Shown here in pieces: positions 1 to 7,371 of a DNA stretch of 11,650 nt. The stretch lies in the NCBI GenBank assembly GCA_964490005.1, contig CAZBBB010000100.1:1-11650 (forward strand), written 5' to 3'. The position numbers were made by a program, and so were the translations under genes. The notes beneath the pieces are model-generated. The model was not told where the DNA came from. It ran no database searches and was given only the letters and a program-made list of their open reading frames with translations. The DNA is from CAZBBB01 sp964490005. Its GTDB lineage: Bacteria; Planctomycetota; B15-G4. Position 1 is the first letter of the stretch. The number at the start of each line of letters is the position of its first letter.

Positions 1-705
1 AAGGAACTCAACCGACCGGACGTGAAGATCATCACGGCCGAGGACCCGGTCGAGTACGAGATCGCCGGCATCAACCAGGTGCAGGTGCACCACCGCATCG
101 GCCTCGACTTCGCGCGCATCCTGCGGGCGATGCTGCGCCAGGCGCCCAACGTGATCCTGGTGGGCGAGATCCGCGACGTCGAGACGGCCGAAGTCGCGAT
201 CCAGGCGGCGCTCACCGGTCACCTCGTGTTCGCCACGCTCCACACCAACGACGCGCCCTCGGCCCTCGCGCGCCTCGTCGACATGGGCGTCAAGCCCTTC
301 CTCGTGTCGGCCTCGATCCAGGCGATCATGGCGCAGCGGCTGGTGCGGCGGCTGTGCCGCAAGTGCCGCCGGCCGGTGCAGCCGGCGCCGTCCGAACTGG
401 CGGCCGTGGGCCTCGACGCGGGCGCCGTCGCCGGCCGCACGCTGTACGGCCCGGAGGGCTGCGCCGAGTGCGGCTTCTCGGGCTACGACGGGCGCGTGGC
501 CGTGTTCGAGCTGCTGGTGCTCGACGCCACGCTGCGCGACATGACCTTCCGCAGCGAGTCGACGCTGGCCATCCGCGCGCAAGCCGAGCGCAGCGGGCGC
601 CTGGTGCCGCTGCGCGCCGACGGCGTGCGCAAGGTGCTCGACGGCACGACCACGATCGCGGAGGTGCTCTCGGTCGTGCAGGCGCTCGGCGAGGGGCCGC
701 GATGA
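1..705 (+). CDS. GspE/PilB-family secretion or pilus assembly ATPase, 5' end cut by window
   Basis: This is the C-terminal 234 codons of a type II secretion / type IV pilus motor ATPase, a cytoplasmic hexamer that hydrolyses ATP to drive pseudopilus or pilus assembly at the inner membrane. The frame is open from base 1, so the Walker A loop lies outside the window. What is visible matches the family: an Asp-box (AEDPVEYE, about 37-60), the Walker B segment VILVGEIRD, the His-box TGHLVFATLHTNDAPS, and a zinc-type tetracysteine made of LCRKC (Cys codons 355 and 364) and CAEC (460 and 469). The stretch before Walker B reads RQAPN rather than the RQDPD of the downstream paralogue. Its TGA stop (703-705) overlaps the ATG of that paralogue. 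Whether it is an assembly (PilB/GspE) or retraction (PilT) type cannot be settled without the N-terminus, but the tetracysteine argues for GspE/PilB. Confidence 0.93.
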   Translation, partial: KELNRPDVKIITAEDPVEYEIAGINQVQVHHRIGLDFARILRAMLRQAPNVILVGEIRDVETAEVAIQAALTGHLVFATLHTNDAPSALARLVDMGVKPFLVSASIQAIMAQRLVRRLCRKCRRPVQPAPSELAAVGLDAGAVAGRTLYGPEGCAECGFSGYDGRVAVFELLVLDATLRDMTFRSESTLAIRAQAERSGRLVPLRADGVRKVLDGTTTIAEVLSVVQALGEGPR

Positions 706-2399
706 GCGCGCCGCGCGCCGCGAAAAAGCCGCTCGGGGCGATCCTGATCGCCCACGGGGCCTGCACCAGGGAGCAGCTCGACAAGGCGCTCGCCGAGCAG
801 CGGCGCGCGGGCGGCCACGTCGGAGACCTGCTCGTCGCGATGGGCGCGATCGAGCGGCCGCAGCTGCTGCTGGCGCTCGGCGTGCAGGCCGGTCTCGCTC
901 CCGTGGACCTCGACGCCGCGCAGATCCCGCCGTCGGTGGCGGGGCGGCTCGACGGCGCGACCTGCGCGCTGTTCCGGGCCGTGCCGGTGCGCGAGGAGGG
1001 CGGCGCGCTCGTCGTGGCGCTGGCCGACCCGGTCAACGTGAACATCCTGCAGGACCTGTCCTTCATCGTGGGTGGCGAGGTCAAGGGCGCGATCGCGACC
1101 GAGGAGGCCGTCGACCGCGCGCTCGAGCGGCTCTACGGCGGCGCGAAGAAGGAGAGCCTCTCGTCGGTGGTGGCGCAGGCCAGCGCGGGCGCCGCGGCCC
1201 TCGACCTCGAGGACAAGCAGGCCATGGCGGCGGCCGCGCCGGTGGTGAAGCTGCTCAACTACGTCCTGCTGCAGGCCATCCGCGACAAGGCCAGCGACAT
1301 CCACCTCGAGCCCTTCGAGGACGAGTTCAAGGTGCGCTATCGCGTCGACGGCGTGCTGTTCGAGGTCGAGGCTCCGCCGCTCTCGCTGGCCGCCGCGCTC
1401 ATCTCGCGCGTGAAGGTCATGGCCAACCTCGACATCGCCGAGACGCGCATCCCGCAGGACGGCCGCATCGAGCTCTCGCTGGGGGGCCAGCCGATCGACC
1501 TGCGCGTCGCGACCATGCCGACCGTGCACGGCGAGGCCTGCGTGCTGCGCGTGCTCGATCGCAGCGTCGTGAGCCTCGACCTCGGCAACATCGGGCTGCG
1601 CGAGGACGAGCGCGCGCAGTTCGAGGCGCTGCTGGCGCGACCGCACGGCATCGTGCTCGTCACGGGCCCGACCGGCTCGGGCAAGACGACCACGCTCTAC
1701 TCGGCCCTCAACAAGCTCAACGACCTCGAGACCAAGCTCATCACGGTCGAGGACCCGGTCGAGTACGACCTCGACGGCGTGATCCAGGTGCAGGTCAACG
1801 AGGAGATCGGCGTGAGCTACGCGCGGGTGCTGCGCACGATCCTGCGTCAGGACCCCGACATCCTGCTCGTGGGCGAGATCCGCGACAAGGAGACGGCGCA
1901 GATCGCGGTCGAGGCGGCCCTCACCGGGCACCTGATCCTCTCGACCCTGCACACCAACGACGCGCCCTCGACGGTGACGCGCCTGATCGACATCGGGATC
2001 CCGCCCTACCTGATCGTGTCGACGCTCGAGGCCATCGTGGCGCAGCGGCTCGTGCGGACGATCTGCCCCAGGTGCCGCGTGGAGTACGCGCCGGGCCCCG
2101 ACGTGCTGCGCGAGATCGGCCTGAGCGAGGCCGAGGTCGCCGGACGGCGCTTCGCGTACGGCAAGGGGTGCGAGCTGTGCAACTGGTCGGGCCACAAGGG
2201 CCGGCGCGCGATCTTCGAGATCATGCTCATGAGCGAGTCGCTGCGGCAGCTCGTGCTGGCCGGCGCGGCGACCCAGGAACTGCGCGCGGCGGCCATCGCG
2301 CAGGGCATGCGGCCGCTGCGCGTGGCCGGACAGCTCGCCGTGCTCGAGGGGTCCACGACCGTCGAGGAAGTGCTGCGCGAGACGCTGCTGGAGAGCTGA
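702..2399 (+). CDS. gspE: GspE-type type II secretion / type IV pilus assembly ATPase
   Basis: A complete 565-residue motor ATPase, the usual size for GspE/PilB. The start is the ATG at 702, overlapping the previous stop as ATGA; the longer open frame upstream only shadows the first gene. The N-terminal region (about 9-150) looks like an MshEN / T2SSE_N domain, starting with LGAILIAHG. The N2 domain follows with SDIHLEP (198-204) and the arginine-rich stretch near 238-260. The catalytic core has Walker A GPTGSGKT (322-329, Lys328), Asp-box ITVEDPVEYD (347-356), Walker B ILLVGEIRD (387-395, Glu392) and His-box TGHLILSTLHTND (408-420). A zinc tetracysteine is complete (Cys455, 458, 490, 493). 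All catalytic motifs are intact, so it should be active. It is followed by a GspF protein, the expected platform partner. GspE and PilB cannot be told apart from this sequence alone. Confidence 0.95.
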   Translation: MSAPRAAKKPLGAILIAHGACTREQLDKALAEQRRAGGHVGDLLVAMGAIERPQLLLALGVQAGLAPVDLDAAQIPPSVAGRLDGATCALFRAVPVREEGGALVVALADPVNVNILQDLSFIVGGEVKGAIATEEAVDRALERLYGGAKKESLSSVVAQASAGAAALDLEDKQAMAAAAPVVKLLNYVLLQAIRDKASDIHLEPFEDEFKVRYRVDGVLFEVEAPPLSLAAALISRVKVMANLDIAETRIPQDGRIELSLGGQPIDLRVATMPTVHGEACVLRVLDRSVVSLDLGNIGLREDERAQFEALLARPHGIVLVTGPTGSGKTTTLYSALNKLNDLETKLITVEDPVEYDLDGVIQVQVNEEIGVSYARVLRTILRQDPDILLVGEIRDKETAQIAVEAALTGHLILSTLHTNDAPSTVTRLIDIGIPPYLIVSTLEAIVAQRLVRTICPRCRVEYAPGPDVLREIGLSEAEVAGRRFAYGKGCELCNWSGHKGRRAIFEIMLMSESLRQLVLAGAATQELRAAAIAQGMRPLRVAGQLAVLEGSTTVEEVLRETLLES

Positions 2400-2400
2400 G

Positions 2401-2460
2401 CGTCGTCGCTATACTCGGCGCGCGGCGCCCCGCACGTCCCCCGCACCGGAACCCCTGGGC
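2401..2460 (+). promoter_or_regulatory. Possible -10 element upstream of gspF
   Basis: The 61-base gap between gspE and gspF contains TATACT (2410-2415), five of six matches to the sigma-70 -10 consensus. No convincing -35 lies 16-18 bases upstream (the best hexamer there is TGCTGG). It could be a weak promoter giving extra gspF transcript, or chance. The gspF gene has only a GGAA (2448-2451) as a weak Shine-Dalgarno. Confidence 0.25.
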
Positions 2461-3624
2461 ATGGCCGTCTCCCGTCCCGCCGCCGCCAAGCCCGCAGCCA
2501 GACCGGCGGCGCGGCCCGCGGCGCGCCCGGCGCCGGGCGCGCCCGCCCCGCCCGCGGCCGCCCGCCGCGACTGGCTGGGGCGCCGCAAGGTCTCGTCGCG
2601 CGCGCTCTCGCAGTTCACCACGCAGCTCGCGACCCTGGTGAACGCCGGCCTGCCGCTCGTGCGCTGCCTGCGCGTGCTCGAAGGGCAGCTGGCGGCCGGG
2701 CCCTTCCACGAGATCGTCGCCGCGGTCGCGGAGGACGTCGAGGGCGGCGCGACGCTCTCCGAGGCGCTCGCCAAGTACCCGCAGGTCTTCGACCGGCTGT
2801 ACGTGAACATGGTGCGCGCGGGCGAGGCGGGCGGCGTGCTCGGCACGGTGCTCGAACGCCTGGCCGAGTTCTCGCGCAAGAGCGAGACGATCAAGAGCCA
2901 GATCAAGTCGGCCATGACCTATCCGGTGCTCGTGCTGCTGTTCGCCGGCGGCATCCTGCTGTTCGTGATGGCCTTCGTCGTGCCGAAGTTCGAGTCGATC
3001 TTCACCAGCTTCGACGCCGAGATGCCCGCGCCGACGCGGCTGCTCATCGGCGTCTCTTCGGCGCTGATCGGCTACTGGTACCTGTTCCTGGCGCTGCCGG
3101 TGCTCCTCTGGTTCGGCTGGCGGCTGGCGCTGCGCAGCGAGTCCTTCGCGCTGCGCGTCGACGGCTGGAAGCTGGCCGTGCCCTTCGCCGGCGACCTGGC
3201 GCGCAAGACGATCGTCGCCCGCTTCTCGCGCACGCTGGGCACGCTGCTGCAGAGCGGCGTGCCGATCCTCGAATCGCTCTCGATCGTCAAGGCCGCGATC
3301 CCCAATCGCGTCATCGAGAACGCGGTCGGCGAGGTGCACGACAGCATCCGCGAGGGCGACACGATCGCCGCGCCGCTGGGCGAGAGCGGCGTCTTCGACG
3401 ACATCGTCGTCAACATGATCGACGTCGGCGAGGAGACCGGCCAGCTGGACGCGATGCTGCTGCGCGTGGCCGACAACTTCGAGTTCGAGGTCGACACGGC
3501 CGTCACGACGCTGTTCAAGGTCATCGAGCCGGCGATCCTGCTGGTGATGGCCGTGCTCGTGGGCTTCATCGTCGTCTCGCTGTTCCTGCCGATCGTGCGC
3601 ATCATGGACACGATCCAGGCCTGA
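2461..3624 (+). CDS. gspF: GspF/PilC-type inner-membrane platform protein
   Basis: A 387-residue polytopic membrane protein that forms the inner-membrane platform on which the GspE motor acts. Two T2SSF repeats are visible: about 45-165, with RAGEAGG at 119-125, and about 250-372, with the matching VGEETGQLD at 322-330. Three hydrophobic segments sit at about 155-177 (after AMTYP), 201-222 (YWYLFLALPVLLWFGW) and 358-380 (near the C-terminus), the family topology. The first 36 residues are an Ala/Pro/Arg low-complexity tail with an AARP-type repeat replacing the usual short N-terminal segment. The true start could lie slightly differently, but ATG 2461 is the first in-frame start after the gspE stop. 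Only a weak GGAA lies 9 bases upstream, so translation may depend on coupling to gspE. Order ATPase-ATPase-platform supports one functional unit. Confidence 0.93.
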   Translation: MAVSRPAAAKPAARPAARPAARPAPGAPAPPAAARRDWLGRRKVSSRALSQFTTQLATLVNAGLPLVRCLRVLEGQLAAGPFHEIVAAVAEDVEGGATLSEALAKYPQVFDRLYVNMVRAGEAGGVLGTVLERLAEFSRKSETIKSQIKSAMTYPVLVLLFAGGILLFVMAFVVPKFESIFTSFDAEMPAPTRLLIGVSSALIGYWYLFLALPVLLWFGWRLALRSESFALRVDGWKLAVPFAGDLARKTIVARFSRTLGTLLQSGVPILESLSIVKAAIPNRVIENAVGEVHDSIREGDTIAAPLGESGVFDDIVVNMIDVGEETGQLDAMLLRVADNFEFEVDTAVTTLFKVIEPAILLVMAVLVGFIVVSLFLPIVRIMDTIQA

Positions 3625-3657
3625 TGGACGCGGCCGAGCCGCGCGCGCACGCCTGCC

Positions 3658-3664
3658 GGAGGGG
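3658..3664 (+). promoter_or_regulatory. Strong Shine-Dalgarno fixing the GTG start at 3671
   Basis: GGAGGGG lies 6 bases upstream of GTG 3671. The GTG is immediately followed by a hydrophobic DUF21-type helix, so this site decides the start of the first CNNM gene. Confidence 0.7.
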
Positions 3665-3670
3665 CGGACC

Positions 3671-4894
3671 GTGTCGCTGATCCTGCTGCCGGTGCTGCTG
3701 CTGCTCTCGGGCCTGGTCTCGGCTTCGGAGACGGCCGTCTTCTCGTTGCAGGCGGGCGAGCGTCGGCGCCTGTCGGCGCGCCACGCGGCGGTCGGCCTGG
3801 CGCTCGCGCGCCCGACCTCGCTGCTCGTCACGCTGCTGCTCGCGAACCTGGCGGTCAACATCGCGTACATGAGCGTGAGCGCCCGACTGAGCCTCGACTA
3901 CGCGGCGGCGGGCCGGCAGGGCGCGTCGATCGCGATGGCGGGCGGCAGCCTGCTCGCGCTGATCGTCTTCGGCGAGATCCTGCCCAAGAGCGTGGCGCTC
4001 TCGGCGCCGCGCAGCGTGGCGGTGTTCATCGCGCCGCTGCTGGTCGTGCTGCGGATCGGCCTGCGCCCGGCGGTCGTCGTGGCCGAGGCGGCCACGCGGC
4101 TGGTGGGCGCGGCGCTGTTCCGGCGCCTGCCGCCGACGCGGCGCGTGGCCGTCGACGACTTCAAGTCGGCGCTGAGCTGGCGCGCCGGCATGGGCACCTA
4201 CCACGCCGTCGAGCTGGCCCTGCTGCACGACGTGGTCGAGTTCGGCGTGCGCCGGGCGCGGGACGTGATGGTGCCGCGCGTCGACGTGGTGTTCCTCGAC
4301 CTGGGCGAGACCCGCGAGCAGTGGATCGCGCGCATGGCGGCCGCGCCGCACGTCGAGTACCCGGTCTGCGACGGCGAGCCCGACCGGCTGCTGGGGACGC
4401 TGAACGCGGCCCGCCTGCTGCTCGACCCGCGGACCCCGCGCCGCGATCTGCTCGTGCCGGCGCTGTGCGTTCCGGCCGCGATGCGGGCCGACCGGCTGGT
4501 CGACGCCATGCTCGAGGGCGATCACCACCTCGCCATCGTGCTCGACGAGTACGGCGGCGTGGCGGGCGTGGTCGGGCTCCGGGCGCTCATGGCCGAGATG
4601 CTGGGCGAGATCGAAGGCGCGCCGGCCGGCGCCATCGAGTCGCGGCCGGGAGGCGCGCTGCTGGTGCGCGGCGAGTGCCCGGTGCACGAGCTGCGCGACG
4701 AGCGCGACGTGCGCCTGCCCAGCCGCCGGGCGACGACGGTGTCCGGCGCCCTCGCCGAGGCCGTCGGGCGGCTGCCGCGCAGCGGCGACGAACTGCTCCT
4801 CCCGACCTGGCGCGTGCGCGTGGTCTCCATGCGCGGGCGGCGCGTCGACCGCGTCCTCATCCGTCCCCGGGGCGGTCGCGGAGCGGCGGAGTGA
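3671..4894 (+). CDS. HlyC/CorC-type CNNM (DUF21) transporter with CBS pair and CorC_HlyC domain
   Basis: A 407-residue inner-membrane protein of the CNNM / HlyC-CorC family, whose members are implicated in Mg2+ (and Co2+) efflux or homeostasis. The DUF21 membrane domain covers about 1-140, with the signature SASETAVFSL (17-26) in the first helix and the conserved GEILPKS loop near 100. Further hydrophobic segments lie near 52-72, 80-105 and 115-135. A CBS-pair region follows, starting at the typical DVMVPR (198-203) and including LDEYGGVAG (291-299). The last 80 residues or so look like a CorC_HlyC domain (LLVRGECPVHELRD and onward). Length and domain order are normal. The start is GTG with a strong Shine-Dalgarno. 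The stop overlaps the next gene as GTGA, so the two are probably co-translated. Ion specificity cannot be read from the sequence. Confidence 0.9.
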   Translation: MSLILLPVLLLLSGLVSASETAVFSLQAGERRRLSARHAAVGLALARPTSLLVTLLLANLAVNIAYMSVSARLSLDYAAAGRQGASIAMAGGSLLALIVFGEILPKSVALSAPRSVAVFIAPLLVVLRIGLRPAVVVAEAATRLVGAALFRRLPPTRRVAVDDFKSALSWRAGMGTYHAVELALLHDVVEFGVRRARDVMVPRVDVVFLDLGETREQWIARMAAAPHVEYPVCDGEPDRLLGTLNAARLLLDPRTPRRDLLVPALCVPAAMRADRLVDAMLEGDHHLAIVLDEYGGVAGVVGLRALMAEMLGEIEGAPAGAIESRPGGALLVRGECPVHELRDERDVRLPSRRATTVSGALAEAVGRLPRSGDELLLPTWRVRVVSMRGRRVDRVLIRPRGGRGAAE

Positions 4895-5868
4895 TCCTGC
4901 TCCTGTTCGTCGCCTGCGTGGTGCTCTCGGGGGTCTACTCGGGCCTCGAGACGGGCATCTACGCCACCAGTCGCCTGCGGCTGACGCTCGATGCCGCGGC
5001 CGGCTCGCGGCCCGCGCGGAAGCTGCAGGCGCTCATGACCGACATGCCGCGGCTGCTCACGGTGCTCCTGGTCTGCAACAACCTGGTCAACTTCGGCTCG
5101 AGCGCGGCCGTCCAGGTGCTGTTCGACGCGTGGGAGCTGCAGAACGCCGAACTGATCGGAACGGCCGTCGTGACCGCCGTGCTGTTCGTGTTCGGCGAGT
5201 CGGTGCCCAAGGATGCCTTCCGCCGCGCCGAGCAGGGGCTGCTGTACCCCGCCACGCCGCTGCTGGTGGGGGCCGATGCGCTGCTCGGTCGCCTCGTGCT
5301 GCCCATCAGCTGGGTCTCCAAGCGCGTCGGCGGCTGGATGCAGCGGCGCGCCGGCCTCAACCCGAAGGCGCCCGGCGAGCGCGAACTGCTGCTCCAGGCC
5401 GGGCTCGCGGAGGGGTTCCTCACCGCTTTTCAACAACGCGTCGCGGAGGGCGTGCTGCGGATGCGCTCGCTGCGGGCCGGCGATTTCGCTCGGCCGCTGC
5501 AGGCCCACCCCGTCGCGCGGCTGGGAAGGGCGGGGGTCGATGCGCCCCCCGGGACGCGCGAGCACCGGGCGCTGGTCCTCGACGAGACCGGGGAGCGGGT
5601 GGCGGGGTGGGTGCCCCTCGCCGTGCTCGCCGTTCCCGGGGGGTTCCGGCCGCCGACGCGCCGCGACCTGCATCCGGTCGTGACGCTCGACGCGGCGACC
5701 GAGCTCGACCGCGTCTACCTCGCGCTGGACCGATCGAACGCTCCGTACGCGCTGATCGCCGGTCCCGACGGACCCCGCGCGATCGACAGCCACCAACTGC
5801 GCCGGCTGGCCGTGGTGCGCGCCGAGAAGGTCGCGCCGGTGGTTGCAAGCCCCGCACGGGTGCCCTAG
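4891..5868 (+). CDS. Second CNNM (DUF21) membrane protein with a degenerate soluble domain
   Basis: A 325-residue paralogue of the preceding gene. The start is GTG 4891, in a GTGA overlap with the upstream stop and with GGAG (4880-4883) 7 bases before it. DUF21 features are clear: SGVYSGLETG (13-22), a long hydrophobic stretch near 50-100 and FGESVPK (101-107), matching GEILPKS in the neighbour. The soluble half (about 165-325) has only faint CBS-like pieces (ALVLDETGERVAGWV, then YALIAGPDGPRAID). It lacks the DVMVPR and DEYGG motifs and the whole CorC_HlyC tail. The tight overlap with a full-length partner suggests the two act together, perhaps as a heteromeric transporter with one regulatory and one reduced subunit; that is inference. 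Its TAG stop overlaps a promoter-like -10 hexamer for the next gene. Confidence 0.85.
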   Translation: MILLLFVACVVLSGVYSGLETGIYATSRLRLTLDAAAGSRPARKLQALMTDMPRLLTVLLVCNNLVNFGSSAAVQVLFDAWELQNAELIGTAVVTAVLFVFGESVPKDAFRRAEQGLLYPATPLLVGADALLGRLVLPISWVSKRVGGWMQRRAGLNPKAPGERELLLQAGLAEGFLTAFQQRVAEGVLRMRSLRAGDFARPLQAHPVARLGRAGVDAPPGTREHRALVLDETGERVAGWVPLAVLAVPGGFRPPTRRDLHPVVTLDAATELDRVYLALDRSNAPYALIAGPDGPRAIDSHQLRRLAVVRAEKVAPVVASPARVP

Positions 5869-5871
5869 GAT
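5843..5871 (+). promoter_or_regulatory. Candidate sigma-70 promoter for the HTH-membrane gene
   Basis: TTGCAA (5843-5848) and TAGGAT (5866-5871) are separated by exactly 17 bases. Each matches four of six consensus positions. The site lies at the end of the preceding gene and predicts a transcript start near 5878, giving a leader of about 93 bases. The spacing and the position at a unit boundary make it plausible but unproven. Confidence 0.45.
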
Positions 5872-5885
5872 TTTCGACGGACGCA

Positions 5886-5923
5886 GCGTGCGCACGGCGC
5901 GCCGCGGCTCTGCCCGCGCACGC
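5886..5923 (+). other. Stem-loop in the leader of the HTH-membrane gene
   Basis: GCGTGCGC (5886-5893) pairs perfectly with GCGCACGC (5916-5923), an 8-bp stem. The enclosed 22 bases include the self-complementary CGGCGCGCCG. It would sit 8 bases inside the predicted transcript and 47 bases before the GTG start. No U-tract follows, so it is not a classical terminator. In DNA this GC-rich it may be fortuitous. Confidence 0.35.
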
Positions 5924-5970
5924 GCCGCTGGGGCGTTCGGTGCGCGGGGTTCCAGGCTGGAGACGCGAGC

Positions 5971-6582
5971 GTGGCTGACAAGGACTATCTCTCCTTCGAC
6001 GAGGTGATGAAGAACCTCAAGCTCGAGGAGGACGAACTCAAGCGCCTCGTCTCGGCCGGCGAGATCCGCGCCTTCCGCGACAAGAACACGATGCGCTTCA
6101 AGGCCGAGGACGTGCGGCGCCTGTCCAAGGCGCCGGCCGCCGACGACGACCTCGAGCTCGACACCCTCGACCTCGAACTCGACGACGAGCTCACGCTCGA
6201 CGCGCCGGCCGAGGAGGACGCGGTGCTCGAACTCGACGAGCCGGCCGAACTCGTGCTCGAGGGCGAGGACGCCACGGTCGAGGAGCTCGACCTCGGCGGG
6301 GGCGACGAGCTCGAGCTCGAGCCCGAAGAGTCCGCGCCGGCGGCGGGCGGGCGCCGCGGCAAGCGCGCTGCGGCCGCGACGGCGGAGGCGGCGCCGACGA
6401 CGTCGCGCCGCTCGGCGCGCGCCGGCGCCGAGGCCGAGCCGATGAGCGAAGGCGCGGGCGTCGTCACGCTGCTCGTCCTGGGCCTGCTCGTTCTGCTCAT
6501 CGCGAACTTCGTGCTTCTCGACGCCGTGACCGGGAGCGCGAGCAACGCGCTGTCACGGGCCGTCGCGAACATGTTCAGTTGA
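5971..6582 (+). CDS. Membrane-anchored helix-turn-helix protein with acidic linker
   Basis: A 203-residue protein with three parts. Residues 5-52 look like a small excisionase/MerR-like helix-turn-helix: YLSFDEVMKNLKLEEDELK, then GEIRAFRDKNTMRFKAEDV, the pattern helix-turn-helix plus wing. Residues 58-120 are a strongly acidic linker with recurring D/E-L dipeptides (DLELDTLDLELDDEL and similar). Residues 127-157 are basic and Ala-rich. One hydrophobic helix (about 163-183) near the C-terminus is followed by a 20-residue tail. Positive charges before the helix suggest the N-terminus is cytoplasmic and the tail is outside. GGAG (5959-5962) lies 8 bases before the GTG start. A DNA-binding role is inferred from the fold; a protein-binding role is equally possible. 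Similar HTH-plus-acidic-linker proteins are, to my knowledge, common in planctomycetes and uncharacterised. It sits between transport genes and a cell-wall-binding lipoprotein gene. Confidence 0.8.
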   Translation: MADKDYLSFDEVMKNLKLEEDELKRLVSAGEIRAFRDKNTMRFKAEDVRRLSKAPAADDDLELDTLDLELDDELTLDAPAEEDAVLELDEPAELVLEGEDATVEELDLGGGDELELEPEESAPAAGGRRGKRAAAATAEAAPTTSRRSARAGAEAEPMSEGAGVVTLLVLGLLVLLIANFVLLDAVTGSASNALSRAVANMFS

Positions 6583-6644
6583 CATCCAGAGGGGCGGCGG
6601 GCGGTTCCGTCGTCCACATCAGTCCGTTGTGGGAGGGTTCACCC

Positions 6645-7361
6645 GTGTTTCGTGGCACCATGAAAGTCTTGGCGGTCGGTTTGATTCTCGGAAGCGGCGT
6701 CCTCACCGGATGCGTCAGCGGAGGCAAGTACCGGATTCTGGAGGACGAACTCGCGCGCACGCAGGATGACCTGTCGCGCACGAGCTCGAGCCTGGCGGAG
6801 ACCGAGGACATGCTCGTCGACGCGGAGGGTGAGCGCAGCCGTCTGATGGAGCGCGCGAGTCTGGCCGACCAGCTCGCGGCGGAGAAGGCCGCGCTGCAGG
6901 CGCGTCTGGACGAGATGCTCAAGAACGGCGCCGTCGCGAACGTCGACGGCACGGTCCTGTTCACTCAGGACGGAGAGTACGGCTACCGCGCGCAGGGCGA
7001 CGTGATCTTCGCGCCCGGCAGCGACAAGCTGACGAAGGACGGCGAGCGCATCCTCAGCAACCTGAGCACGGAGCTGAAGAAGAACGGCTACTCGATCCGC
7101 GTCGTCGGCCACACCGACTCCGACCCGATCGTCCGCACGGCCGACAAGTGGACGCGCGGCAACATCGAGCTCGGTGCGAACCGGGCGATGTCGGTGCGTG
7201 ACTTCCTGATCACGCAGGGCATCCCGGAGAGCCGGGTCTCGATCGCGTCCTTCGGTCCGCATCGTCCGCTGGCGAAGGGGACGAGCAGCGAGGCGAAGGC
7301 CAAGAATCGTCGCGTCGAAGTCATGGTCGCGATGAACGAGACGAAGACCGACGCCAACTGA
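6645..7361 (+). CDS. OmpA/Pal-like peptidoglycan-binding lipoprotein with coiled coil
   Basis: A 238-residue predicted outer-membrane lipoprotein that would tether the envelope to peptidoglycan. I chose GTG 6645 because GGGAGG (6631-6636) lies 8 bases upstream; the in-frame ATG 6660 is the alternative, and the open frame reaching back to 6579 lacks a good site. A short signal peptide ends in the lipobox LTGC with lipidated Cys23. Residues about 27-95 are a charged coiled coil rich in Glu, Arg and Leu. The OmpA-like domain (about 110-232) has VVGHTDSDP (153-161, Asp158) and NIELGANRA (173-181, Arg180), the Asp/Arg pair that binds diaminopimelate in this family. The DSDP and ELxANRA wording is close to MotB-type and YiaD-like domains. 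No tolB or other tol gene is adjacent, so calling it Pal would be unsafe. A 64-base gap separates it from the HTH gene and suggests co-transcription. Confidence 0.9.
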   Translation: MFRGTMKVLAVGLILGSGVLTGCVSGGKYRILEDELARTQDDLSRTSSSLAETEDMLVDAEGERSRLMERASLADQLAAEKAALQARLDEMLKNGAVANVDGTVLFTQDGEYGYRAQGDVIFAPGSDKLTKDGERILSNLSTELKKNGYSIRVVGHTDSDPIVRTADKWTRGNIELGANRAMSVRDFLITQGIPESRVSIASFGPHRPLAKGTSSEAKAKNRRVEVMVAMNETKTDAN

Positions 7362-7371
7362 CGTTCCGCCG

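Noticed and set aside
483..2195. Long open frame on the - strand opposite the gspE genes (570 codons)
   Set aside because: It is an antisense shadow caused by GC-rich codon bias. The product is His/Arg/Asp/Leu-rich low complexity with no family motif, and the + strand gene is certain.
3629..3643. CGCGGC/GCCGCG hairpin after gspF
   Set aside because: A 6-bp stem without a T-tract is common in this composition, and a well-spaced gene follows 28 bases later.
2227..3870. Long - strand open frame opposite gspF (547 codons)
   Set aside because: The same antisense artefact: low-complexity product, and it crosses several real + strand gene boundaries.
6579..6584. Perfect TTGACA -35 hexamer at the end of the HTH gene
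   Set aside because: No -10-like hexamer lies 16-18 bases downstream (the region is GC-only there), and it coincides with the stop codon of the HTH gene.
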